DNA of 64,000 nt from Kribbella aluminosa (GTDB taxonomy: Bacteria > Actinomycetota > Actinomycetes > Propionibacteriales > Kribbellaceae), in NCBI RefSeq assembly GCF_017876295.1, contig NZ_JAGINT010000002.1, positions 310,001 through 374,000 on the forward strand, in the 5' to 3' direction. A program made the translations under genes and the position numbers. Numbering within the stretch: position 1 is the first letter of the stretch; every line of letters starts with the position of its first letter. Positions 46,284 through 54,294 of the stretch are shown here, in pieces. The notes under the pieces were generated by a model. It saw only the letters and a list, made by a program, of their open reading frames with translations, had not been told where the DNA came from and made no database searches.

Positions 46284-46772
46284 CTAGGCCGTGTTGGTGA
46301 GTGCCCCAGGTCCGCCCAGTGGGACCGACCGCGGCAGCACCGGGGTGGAGACCACGAACGAGCTGGTGGTCTGGCCGTGGGGCAGGAACTTGTCGAGGAC
46401 GTTCTCCAGTGCGGCGATCTCGGCGACCTGGACGCGCATCAGGAAGCAGTCCTCGCCGGAGATCCGGTGACACTCGACGACCTCGGGGGTGCGCTCGGCG
46501 AGCGCGACGATCTTCGGGATCTGATTCGGCCCGGGACGCAGCCGGACCCAGGCCGCGACCGGCCGGCCGAGCGCGGCCGGGTCGACGTCGAGGCGGTACC
46601 CGCGGATCACGCCGGACTCCTCCAGTCGCCCGACCCGCTCGCGGGCCGTCGGCGTCGACACCCCGAGCCGGCGGGCCAGCTCGGTGGTCCGCAGCCGGGG
46701 ATCCGCGGTGAGCTCCTTCAAGATCCTGGTGTTGAGCTCATCCAGCACTTGGCTTCTCGGTTCGGTAAGCAA
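46284..46772 (-). CDS. Lrp/AsnC family transcriptional regulator
   Basis: TTG 46772 is supported by GGAGG 5 nt upstream; 162 aa. The N-terminal HTH reads RTTELARRLGVSTPTARERV (about 28-48). A RAM ligand domain follows with VECHRISGEDCFLMRV. It is divergent from the EamA gene with a 63-bp gap, the usual layout of an amino-acid-responsive regulator and its exporter. Confidence 0.9.
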   Translation of the reverse strand: MLTEPRSQVLDELNTRILKELTADPRLRTTELARRLGVSTPTARERVGRLEESGVIRGYRLDVDPAALGRPVAAWVRLRPGPNQIPKIVALAERTPEVVECHRISGEDCFLMRVQVAEIAALENVLDKFLPHGQTTSSFVVSTPVLPRSVPLGGPGALTNTA

Positions 46773-46835
46773 AACCGCCTCCTAGGCTCCGATCTGCCAT
46801 GGATAGCCGCAGATCCTGTTCCTACAGTAGTGGGC

Positions 46836-47729
46836 GTGACCATCCGCATCGACGCCTCGTCCCGGCTGAGCCTCGCCTCCGGCGCCGCCGCCGTCACAGT
46901 CGTCCTGTGGGCGTCGTCCTTCGTCGCCATCCGGCACGTCGGCACCGAGATCTCCGCAGGCGCCCTCTCCCTGGCCCGCCTCGGTCTGGGCAGCATCTTC
47001 CTCGGCGCGCTGCTGCTGACTCGGCCACGTCCCGCCGTACGTCGATGGCCCGCCCAACGAGACTGGCTACCGCTGATCGCCTGCGGCGTGCTGTGGTTCG
47101 GCGTCTACAACCTCGCGCTGAACGAGGCCGAACGCCGCCTCGACGCCGGTACGGCCGCCATGCTCGTCCACATCGCCCCGCTGCTGATCGCCGTGCTCGC
47201 CGGCCTCGGCCTCGGCGAGGGCTTCCCGCGGCAACTGGTGATCGGCGGCCTGGTCGCGTTCGCGGGCATCGTCGTCATCGGTACGTCGACCTCCAGCGGC
47301 CGCGCCGAGACGTGGGGCGTCGTCCTGTGCGTCGTCGCCGCGATCTCGTACGCCGTCGGCGTGGTCACCCAGAAGCCGCTCCTAAGCCGTCTGCCTGCCG
47401 CCGAGGTCACCTGGCTCGCCTGCACGATCGGAGCGGTCGTGTGTCTACCCTTCGCGCCCGCTCTGGTCAACGAGGTACGCGCCGCCGACGCGGCGACCAT
47501 CTGGTGGATCGTGTACCTGGCGGCGTTCCCGACCGCGCTCGGGTTCACCACGTGGGCCTTTGCGCTCCGGCGTACGAGTGCTGGGCGAATGGGGGTCACC
47601 GTGTACGCAGTGCCGGTTGTCGCGATCGTGCTGGGCTGGCTGCTGCTCGGTGAGGCTCCGACCGTGCTGGCGCTGGCCGGCGGTGCGCTGTGCCTGGCCG
47701 GGGTCGCTGTCTCGAGGAGGACTGCATGA
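46836..47729 (+). CDS. EamA/DMT family transporter, probable metabolite exporter
   Basis: GTG 46836 gives 297 aa with ten hydrophobic segments and two EamA repeats (VLWASSFVAIRHVGTEISAG; MGVTVYAVPVVAIVLGWLLL). An in-frame GTG at 46830 is an alternative. Divergence from the Lrp regulator suggests export of an amino acid. Its stop overlaps the start of the LLM gene (ATGA). Confidence 0.9.
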   Translation: MTIRIDASSRLSLASGAAAVTVVLWASSFVAIRHVGTEISAGALSLARLGLGSIFLGALLLTRPRPAVRRWPAQRDWLPLIACGVLWFGVYNLALNEAERRLDAGTAAMLVHIAPLLIAVLAGLGLGEGFPRQLVIGGLVAFAGIVVIGTSTSSGRAETWGVVLCVVAAISYAVGVVTQKPLLSRLPAAEVTWLACTIGAVVCLPFAPALVNEVRAADAATIWWIVYLAAFPTALGFTTWAFALRRTSAGRMGVTVYAVPVVAIVLGWLLLGEAPTVLALAGGALCLAGVAVSRRTA

Positions 47730-48700
47730 AGTTCGGTGTCTTCGTCCCGCAGGGCTGGCGGATGGATCTGGTGGAGCTGGCGGACCCGGTCGAGCAGTGG
47801 GAGGCCATGACTGCTGTGGCCAAGGCAGCCGACGCAGGTCCGTGGGACTCGATCTGGCTCTTCGACCACTTCCACACCGTCCCGGAGCCGGTCCGGTCGA
47901 CCGTCTTCGAGCTGTGGACGACCACGGCTGCCCTGGCGCGTGACACGTCGCGAGTGAACCTGGGCCAGCTCGTCGGCTGCAACGGGTACCGCAACCCGGC
48001 CCTGTTCGCCAAGATGGCCGCCACCGTCGACGTCGCCAGCCACGGCCGCATGTACGCCGGAATCGGTGCCGGCTGGTCGGAACACGAGTGGAAGGCATAC
48101 GGCTACCCGTGGACGAGCCAGAAGGAGCGGATGGACTCGTTCGTCGAGTCCGTCGAGCTGCTCCACCGGCTGTGGACCGAGGACGACGTGGTGTTCCAGG
48201 GGCAGTACCACTCGGTTGACAAGCCGTACGTCGTCCCGCGGCGCAAACCCAAACTCTGGATCGGCGGCGGGGGTGAACGCGTCACCTTGCGACTGGTTGC
48301 ACAGTACGGCGACGCCTGCAACTTCGGGACCGGACAGGTCGACGTCATCAAGCGGAAGCTGGCGATCCTCCGGAGGCACTGCGAGGAGCTCGGCCGCGAC
48401 TACGACGAGATCATCAAGTCGACCAGCCTGAACATCTTCCCGATCGCGCCCGGAGCCGATCTGGAGACCGCGACAGCCAAGGCCCGTGGGCGGTACAGCC
48501 TGGAGGAGTTCCTCGAGATCGGTTCCGGCGGGACACCCCACGTCCTCGCCGACGTGATCACGACGAAGGAGCTCAGCGAGCACATCGAGCGGTTGGCCGA
48601 GGCCGGGATCGACTACGTGATCTCGTACATCCCTGGGGTCGCGTACGACCACGAGCCACTGCAGCGCTACGCCGAGTACGTCGTACCGCAGTTCAGCTGA
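47726..48700 (+). CDS. LLM class F420-dependent oxidoreductase
   Basis: The protein is 324 aa with GAGGAGG before the ATG. Luciferase-like barrel signatures: SIWLFDHFHTVPEP at the N-terminus, MYAGIGAGWSEHEWKAYGYP, and PKLWIGGGGERVTLRL. Actinobacterial members mostly use F420. The substrate is unknown. It is translationally coupled to the EamA transporter; the pair could form a small detoxification or metabolite-processing unit. Confidence 0.88.
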   Translation: MKFGVFVPQGWRMDLVELADPVEQWEAMTAVAKAADAGPWDSIWLFDHFHTVPEPVRSTVFELWTTTAALARDTSRVNLGQLVGCNGYRNPALFAKMAATVDVASHGRMYAGIGAGWSEHEWKAYGYPWTSQKERMDSFVESVELLHRLWTEDDVVFQGQYHSVDKPYVVPRRKPKLWIGGGGERVTLRLVAQYGDACNFGTGQVDVIKRKLAILRRHCEELGRDYDEIIKSTSLNIFPIAPGADLETATAKARGRYSLEEFLEIGSGGTPHVLADVITTKELSEHIERLAEAGIDYVISYIPGVAYDHEPLQRYAEYVVPQFS

Positions 48701-48990
48701 ACCTGCTGCCTGCGGCTGGAACCCGACGGTCTGCCGTGCGTTGTCGACCTCGTAGATCCAGGTCCGCTCCGGCAGCGGGTCCTGCAGCGTGGCGGTCCGG
48801 GCGGGCGTCAGTTCGACGAAGTGCAGGATCAGGGTGTCCCCCGGCTCGGCGCCCTCGACGTGGAACGGGCCGGTCTGCGAGTTCACGAACGGTATGTTCA
48901 GCGAGGCGCTCGCGAGGTCCGTCGTACTGCGGAGGCTGCCGGCGAACGCGCCCTCATTCCAGAACGTCCACGGGTGGCAACTTAAGGTGT
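48701..48990 (-). pseudogene. Acetamidase/formamidase remnant
   Basis: The minus-strand frame reads FWNEGAFAGSLRSTTDLASA, then QTGPFHVEGAEPGDTLILHF and ELTPAR. TGPF.VEGAEPGDTL is the N-terminal hallmark of acetamidase/formamidase. The reading ends at the LLM gene stop, so about two thirds of the enzyme are missing. No proper start is seen either. A truncated leftover. Confidence 0.6.
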
Positions 48991-49087
48991 CCGGGAGGTG
49001 TTGTGCGAGCCATCAGCGGGTTCTCAGGCGATTCTCACAGAAGCGACTTACTCTCGGTGGCGGAACTTCGAGCGGAGCGGGGCTGAA
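48991..49087. promoter_or_regulatory. mprA promoter region with phased direct repeats
   Basis: TTCTCA occurs at 49021-49026 and 49032-49037, exactly 11 bp apart, 51 bp upstream of the response-regulator start. Mycobacterial MprA binds loosely conserved direct repeats at its own promoter. The same 11-bp phasing of TTCA is seen before pepD. Confidence 0.5.
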
Positions 49088-49780
49088 ATGCGGGTACTGG
49101 TGGTGGACGACGACCGGGCGGTCCGGGACTCGCTGCGCCGTTCGCTGGAGTTCAACGACTTCGAGGTGGTGACCGCGGCCGACGGTGCCGAGGCGCTCGC
49201 GGTGATCGGGAACGTCGAGCCGGACGTCGTGGTGATGGACGTGATGATGCCGCGGCTGGACGGGCTGGAGACCACCAAGGCGTTGCGGGCCGCGGGCAAC
49301 AACGTGCCGATCCTGGTGCTCACCGCGCGGGACGCGGTCGCGGACCGGGTGGACGGTCTGGACGCCGGCGGCGACGACTACCTGACGAAGCCGTTCGCGC
49401 TCGAGGAACTGCTGGCCCGGCTGCGCGCCCTGCTGCGCCGCAGCACCGCTCCCGGTGAGAGCGGCCAGCGCGGCGAGGTGCTGCAGTACGGCGACCTCGT
49501 GGTCGACGTCGACGCGCACGAGGTGCACCGCGGCGACGTGGCGATCCAGCTGACCCGTACCGAGTTCTCGCTGCTCGAGCTGCTGATCCGCAACCCGCGC
49601 CGGGTTCTGGAGCGGGCGGTCATCCTGGACGCGGTCTGGGGCTACGACTTCCCGACCACCGCGAACTCGCTCGAGGTCTACATCGGATACCTGCGCCGCA
49701 AGACCGAGGTGAACGGTCTGCCGCGCCTGATCCACACCGTGCGCGGCATCGGATACGTGCTGAGAGACACCCCACCGTGA
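49088..49780 (+). CDS. mprA: Response regulator, OmpR family (MprA-like)
   Basis: The protein is 230 aa. The receiver domain has acidic DDD at 7-9, phospho-acceptor D51 (VVMDVMMP), and K101 (YLTKPF). The C-terminal winged helix ends SLEVYIGYLRRKTEVNGLP. Gene order regulator-kinase-HtrA protease matches the mycobacterial mprA-mprB-pepD envelope-stress locus. It overlaps the kinase gene by 4 bp. Confidence 0.9.
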   Translation: MRVLVVDDDRAVRDSLRRSLEFNDFEVVTAADGAEALAVIGNVEPDVVVMDVMMPRLDGLETTKALRAAGNNVPILVLTARDAVADRVDGLDAGGDDYLTKPFALEELLARLRALLRRSTAPGESGQRGEVLQYGDLVVDVDAHEVHRGDVAIQLTRTEFSLLELLIRNPRRVLERAVILDAVWGYDFPTTANSLEVYIGYLRRKTEVNGLPRLIHTVRGIGYVLRDTPP

Positions 49781-51381
49781 GCCAGCAACACCCCAAGGAC
49801 TTCCCGTCGTACGCCGACGGTCCGCAGCAGCCACCACAACCGCCGGTTCCGGATCAGCCTGTTGCCAACAGCAACGGAAACGGCAATCGGGTGGCGGCGA
49901 CGGCCGCACGCACCCAGACCTGGTGGAACGAGACCCTCCACAAGCTGAGCCTGCACGCCCGCGTCACACTCCTCGCCGCGGTAGCCGTCGGCCTGGCGGT
50001 GGCCATCGTCAGCGTGGCGGCGTACGTGACCGTACGCCAGCAGATGTACCAAAACCTCGACAACAGCCTGGTCCTGCGCGCCAGCCAGGCGGCCCAAAAA
50101 CGCGTGCTGACGAACCTCGAAATTCTCCAGAACATCCCGCCCGACGCGCTCGGGCTGAGCGACATCCAGGTGGGGATCATCACCCAGGACGGGGAGACGT
50201 TCGGCGCCCGCCGGAGCACGCTCCCGCCGATGGGCCAGCAGGAGCTCGAGATCGCCCAGACGCAGAGCTCGCACCCCAATCTGCGAACCGTCGGCGTCCG
50301 GAACGGCCCGCACTTCCGGGTTGTCGCAGTGGCCGCCAGCTACTGCCCCGCCGAATCGACGGAGGCATGCCAGAACGATTCCCGCTTCCTCCAACCTGGT
50401 GCGCTCGTCGTGGCGCAGTCGTTGGGGCCGATTGATCAGACGTTGCACAACCTCGGGATCGTGCTGTGGGCGTTCGGTCTGATCGGCGTGATCGGGGCGG
50501 CGCTCGCCGGGAACGCGGTGGCGCGCTCCGGCCTGCGCCCGCTGGCGCGACTGACCGGCGCGGTGGAACACGTCGCCGCGACCGAGGACCTCAAGCCGAT
50601 CCCGGTCACCGGTACCGACGAGATCTCCCGCCTGGCAGTGGCCTTCAACGCGATGCTCGGTGCGCTCGCGCAGTCCCGCGACCGGCAACGGCGGCTCGTC
50701 GGCGACGCCGGCCACGAGCTGCGTACGCCGTTGACCAGCGTCCGCACCAACCTCGACCTGCTCGCCCAGGCGGACAAGCGCGGCGGGCTCCGGCCCGAGG
50801 ACCGGCAGCAGCTGCTGGACGACGTACGCGCCCAGATGGACGAGCTGACCCAACTGATCGGCGACCTCACCGAACTGGCCCGCGACACTCCGCAGGTGCC
50901 GAACGCGGAGCTGATCGAGCTCTCGAACGTGGTCCAGGACGCGGTGATCAAGGTACGTCGGCGCGCACCCGGGCTGGAGTGGGACGTGCAGATAACGCCG
51001 TTCCCGGTTTGGGGTGACGAGCGGCTGCTCGGCCGTGCGGTGATGAACCTGCTCGACAACGCCGCGAAGTACAGCGTCCCCGACGGCGCCGAACAACGGA
51101 CCGACGGGCCACCCGTCGGCCACGTGACGGTCCGCCTGCTGGACGGCGTACTGACCGTGACGGACTCCGGGCCCGGCATCGCCGAGGCGGACCTCCCCCA
51201 CGTCTTCGACCGCTTCTACCGCTCCAGCGAGGCCCGCAGCCGCCCCGGCTCCGGCCTGGGCCTGGCAATCGTCAAGCACGCCGCAGAACTACACGGCGGC
51301 ATGATCTACGCCCGGAACGCCCCGGGTGCGGGTGCGCAGTTCACCCTGTGGCTGCCGCACGCGGCCACCCAGACTCGCTGA
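49777..51381 (+). CDS. mprB: Sensor histidine kinase (MprB-like)
   Basis: The protein is 534 aa. A Pro/Gln-rich cytoplasmic start (1-45) precedes TM1 (about 60-90), an extracytoplasmic sensor of about 130 residues with two Cys, TM2 (about 225-248), HAMP, and a HisKA domain with H313 (DAGHELRTPL). The ATPase domain has N-box NLLDNAAKYS and G-boxes DSGPGIAE and GSGLGLAIVK. In mycobacteria MprB senses envelope stress. It is coupled to mprA. Confidence 0.9.
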   Translation: MSQQHPKDFPSYADGPQQPPQPPVPDQPVANSNGNGNRVAATAARTQTWWNETLHKLSLHARVTLLAAVAVGLAVAIVSVAAYVTVRQQMYQNLDNSLVLRASQAAQKRVLTNLEILQNIPPDALGLSDIQVGIITQDGETFGARRSTLPPMGQQELEIAQTQSSHPNLRTVGVRNGPHFRVVAVAASYCPAESTEACQNDSRFLQPGALVVAQSLGPIDQTLHNLGIVLWAFGLIGVIGAALAGNAVARSGLRPLARLTGAVEHVAATEDLKPIPVTGTDEISRLAVAFNAMLGALAQSRDRQRRLVGDAGHELRTPLTSVRTNLDLLAQADKRGGLRPEDRQQLLDDVRAQMDELTQLIGDLTELARDTPQVPNAELIELSNVVQDAVIKVRRRAPGLEWDVQITPFPVWGDERLLGRAVMNLLDNAAKYSVPDGAEQRTDGPPVGHVTVRLLDGVLTVTDSGPGIAEADLPHVFDRFYRSSEARSRPGSGLGLAIVKHAAELHGGMIYARNAPGAGAQFTLWLPHAATQTR

Positions 51382-51399
51382 GAGCTGCCTGACAGGTCC

Positions 51400-51458
51400 T
51401 TCAGAGGATCTTCATGGAGTTCTTCGGTCACTCCGAGGGGATCTTCAGGCGGCTTTCA
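51400..51458 (+). promoter_or_regulatory. Phased TTCA repeats upstream of pepD
   Basis: TTCA occurs at 51400, 51411, 51444 and 51455. Each pair is 11 bp apart and the pairs are 44 bp apart, so all lie on one DNA face. Contexts (CTTCAG, CTTCAT, CTTCAG, TTTCAG) resemble TTCTCAG before mprA. Likely binding array for the locus regulator. Confidence 0.45.
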
Positions 51459-51482
51459 GGTCCAGCGGACAAAGTACGTGCC

Positions 51483-52895
51483 ATGACCGAGAACCAGCCG
51501 CAGCAGCCGCAGCCGCAACCCGGCCAGAACGCGCAGGGACCGCAAGGGCCGGAGCGGACGCAGCAGTTGCCGATGTACGGGCAGCATCAGCAGCAGCAGT
51601 ACGCGCCGCAAGGCGGGCAGCCGCGGCTGGACTCGGGGCCGCAGGGGCCGCAGGGGCCGCAGGGCCAGTACCCCTCAGGTGGGGGTTCTTACCCGCAGTT
51701 CGGTGCACCGGGGACGCATCAGGGGACGTCTCCGGGCCCGAACTGGCCCCTCGGCCCGCAGCAGGCGACAGCCACCGCGGAGAAGCCGAAGCGCCGGGCC
51801 GGTCTGGCAGCCGTGGCACTGGTCGCGCTCCTGGTCGGTACGGCGGGCGGCGTCGGCGGCGCGGCCGTGTACTCGGCCAGCAACGACCACTCCACGAACA
51901 TCCCGTCGGTGACCGCTCCGCTGAACGGCAACCAGGCGGCTCCCGCGTCGGCGCCGGACGGCACCGTGCAGAGCGCGGCCGCGAAGGTGCTGCCGAGCGT
52001 GGTGAAGATCGCGGTCGCCAGCCAGCAGGGCCAGGCGACCGGGTCGGGCATCGTGATCAGCAAGGACGGCCTGATCGTCACGAACAACCACGTGGTCTCC
52101 GGCGCCGGGCAGGGCGCGACGCTGACCGTCGTACTGAACGACGGCCGCACGGTACCGGCCACGGTCAAGGGCACCGACCCGCTCACCGACCTCGCCGTCA
52201 TCCACGCGAACGCGACCGACCTGACGCCGGCCACCCTCGGCCAGAGCGGCAAGCTCGCGGTCGGCCAGGGCGTGGTCGCGATCGGCTCGCCGTACGGGCT
52301 GGAGGCGACCGTGACGAGCGGGATCGTCTCGGCGCTGAACCGCCCTGTGACGTCCGGCGATGCGCAGCAGCAGGACAGTACGACGGTCTTCCCAGCAATC
52401 CAGACGGACGCCGCGATCAATCCGGGGAACTCCGGCGGCGCCCTGATCGACCTCGCCGGCCAGGTGGTCGGTATCAACAGCGCGATCAAAACCGCCGGCG
52501 GATCGGGACAATCCGCAGGCGGAAGCATCGGCCTGGGCTTCGCAATCCCGATCGACCAGGCCAAGCCGATCATCGACGAGCTGGTGGCCAAGGGCAAGGC
52601 CACGCATGCGCGGCTCGGTGTGACGGTCGGCGACGCGCAGTCCTCCGACGGGCTCACGAACGGAGCACGCCTCGGCGAGGTCACGTCCGGCGGTGCGGCG
52701 GACAAGGCCGGTCTGCAGTCAGGTGATGTGGTCACCGCTGTGGACGGCAAGGCGATCGCGTCAGGGGACGCGTTGGTCGCCGCGGTCCGCTCGCACCGCC
52801 CGGGCGATCAGGTGAAGCTCAGCGTCACCCGGAGCGGCAAGCAGCAGACGGTCACCGCCACGCTCGGCTCCGACAACGGGAACCCGACGGGCTGA
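51483..52895 (+). CDS. pepD: HtrA-family membrane serine protease with PDZ domain (PepD-like)
   Basis: ATG 51483 gives 470 aa. A Gln/Pro/Gly-rich cytoplasmic region (about 1-100, with QGPQGPQG repeats) precedes one transmembrane helix (AGLAAVALVALLVGTAGG). The protease has the complete triad H203 (TNNHVV), D236 (LTDLAV), S317 (GNSGGA). A single PDZ domain fills the C-terminus (GEVTSGGAADKAGLQSGDVV). It degrades or chaperones misfolded envelope proteins. There is no clear Shine-Dalgarno, so a leaderless or weakly initiated message is possible. Confidence 0.92.
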   Translation: MTENQPQQPQPQPGQNAQGPQGPERTQQLPMYGQHQQQQYAPQGGQPRLDSGPQGPQGPQGQYPSGGGSYPQFGAPGTHQGTSPGPNWPLGPQQATATAEKPKRRAGLAAVALVALLVGTAGGVGGAAVYSASNDHSTNIPSVTAPLNGNQAAPASAPDGTVQSAAAKVLPSVVKIAVASQQGQATGSGIVISKDGLIVTNNHVVSGAGQGATLTVVLNDGRTVPATVKGTDPLTDLAVIHANATDLTPATLGQSGKLAVGQGVVAIGSPYGLEATVTSGIVSALNRPVTSGDAQQQDSTTVFPAIQTDAAINPGNSGGALIDLAGQVVGINSAIKTAGGSGQSAGGSIGLGFAIPIDQAKPIIDELVAKGKATHARLGVTVGDAQSSDGLTNGARLGEVTSGGAADKAGLQSGDVVTAVDGKAIASGDALVAAVRSHRPGDQVKLSVTRSGKQQTVTATLGSDNGNPTG

Positions 52896-52917
52896 TCGAG
52901 CGTCTCACCCAGTAGAC

Positions 52918-52956
52918 CGGACTGCGTCGCCCACCGAGCGGCGCAGTCCGTTTTTA
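52918..52956 (+). terminator. Rho-independent terminator after pepD
   Basis: CGGACTGCG (52918-52926) pairs perfectly with CGCAGTCCG (52942-52950), followed by TTTTTA. It ends the mprA-mprB-pepD transcript 22 bp after the stop. Confidence 0.9.
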
Positions 52957-52974
52957 GGGGTATTACTAGAGCCT

Positions 52975-53682
52975 GTGGAGATCCATCAGGCGGACGAGCG
53001 GTTCCGGACGGCCAACGAGTGGCTGGACTCGCGGCATTCGTTCTCGTTCGGGCCGCACTACGACCCGGCGAACGTCGGGTTCGGCTTCCTGCTCGCCCAC
53101 AACGACGAGACGGTTGCCCCCGGCACCGGATTCGGTACGCATCCGCACCAGGACCTCGAGATCGTCACCTGGGTACTGCGGGGCGCGCTGGCACACCGGG
53201 ACTCGCAGGGGAACAGCGGCGAGGTGCATCCCGGGCTCGCCCAGCGGATGACCGCGGGCTCCGGCATCCAGCACTCCGAGTGGAACGACGGCGCCGACCC
53301 GGTGCACTACGTCCAGATGTGGGTACGCCCGGACCGCTTCGACCTGCCGCCGTCGTACGAACAGGCCGAGCTCGACCTGTCCACCGGCGAACTGGTCCCG
53401 GTGGCGTCCGGGCTGGCCAAGCACGCGTCCTCGACCGCGATCCGGATCAACCAGCCGGCGGCGGGGATGTCCGTCGCGCGGCTGAGCACGGCCGGCACGA
53501 TCCAGCTACCGAGTGCGCCGTACCTGCATGTCTTCGTCGCCACCGGTACGGCGACCCTCGAAGGCGCTGCTCTTGGAACGGCGGATGCCGTACGGCTGAC
53601 CGGCGACGGCGGCCGGCTGACCGCCGGACCGGGCGGGGCCGAGGTGCTGGTCTGGGAGATGTGGTCCGCTACGCACGCATAA
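52975..53682 (+). CDS. Pirin family protein
   Basis: The protein is 235 aa. The cupin metal motif is visible (GFGTHPHQDLEIVTWVL, with later His and Glu in SGIQHSEWND). Pirins include quercetinase-like dioxygenases and redox-sensing regulators; the role here is unknown. GTG 52975 has no ribosome site. TATTACT lies 7 nt upstream (52961-52967), so a leaderless transcript starting at the GTG is likely. Confidence 0.9.
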   Translation: MEIHQADERFRTANEWLDSRHSFSFGPHYDPANVGFGFLLAHNDETVAPGTGFGTHPHQDLEIVTWVLRGALAHRDSQGNSGEVHPGLAQRMTAGSGIQHSEWNDGADPVHYVQMWVRPDRFDLPPSYEQAELDLSTGELVPVASGLAKHASSTAIRINQPAAGMSVARLSTAGTIQLPSAPYLHVFVATGTATLEGAALGTADAVRLTGDGGRLTAGPGGAEVLVWEMWSATHA

Positions 53683-53711
53683 CCCCGCGTCAGGAGCCGG
53701 ATCGGGGCTAT

Positions 53712-53743
53712 TCAGGCGGGTTGTGCATGCACGCAGGACCGCC
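53712..53743. terminator. Nested palindrome between convergent genes
   Basis: AGGCGGG and CCGCCCT flank the perfect palindrome GTGCATGCAC. It sits between the pirin stop and the mutarotase stop and could end both transcripts. There is no U-tract. Confidence 0.4.
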
Positions 53744-54073
53744 CTAGTCGCCCTGCTCGCTCATCGTCCAGACGTGGCGCAGCGACTGGCCGGCGACGCC
53801 TTCGGGATTCTCCGCGAAGCCCTCGACGAACTGGCTCATGTGCTGCTGCCAGCGCTGGTCGGTGGGGTTGTCGCGGAGGTACGCGACCGCGGCCTCGTAG
53901 TCGTCGGACTCGACCAGGTGGAACAGGTCCCGGCCGCTGCGCCAGATCGACCAGTCGCTGATCCCGGCGGCGTGCATCACCGTGATCAGTTCCGGCCAGA
54001 CGCGGGCGTGCTCGGTCTCGTAGGCCTCTTCGGTTCCGGGGATCAGGCGGCTGTGCAGCGCAAGGCGGGTCAC
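53744..54073 (-). CDS. rhaM: L-rhamnose mutarotase
   Basis: GTG 54073 gives 109 aa, the family size; the frame continues to 54136 without family similarity. Typical sequence: RLALHSRLIPGTEEAYETEH at the N-terminus, ISDWSIWRSGRDLFHLVES, and the catalytic His/Tyr region. The protein interconverts anomers of rhamnose. No other rhamnose gene is adjacent. Function on another hexose is possible. Confidence 0.85.
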   Translation of the reverse strand: MTRLALHSRLIPGTEEAYETEHARVWPELITVMHAAGISDWSIWRSGRDLFHLVESDDYEAAVAYLRDNPTDQRWQQHMSQFVEGFAENPEGVAGQSLRHVWTMSEQGD

Positions 54074-54294
54074 AAGGGAGCAGAATACGCCGCGCGAGGC
54101 GGCCGTGGAACGCGGTTCCAGAGTCCGGCAGACCAATTCGCCGATCGTCTTGGTCCCGATTCAGGCCGGCTCTGCGGCCAACTCCGGAGCCGCTGCCGGC
54201 GTCGTACTTGGGAAGGTTGAGTAGGTTTCCGAGGTAGCCACACGCCGAAGGCCGTGTCCCGGTGTCCATCCGTCGTCGTGCGAGAGTTGGGAAC

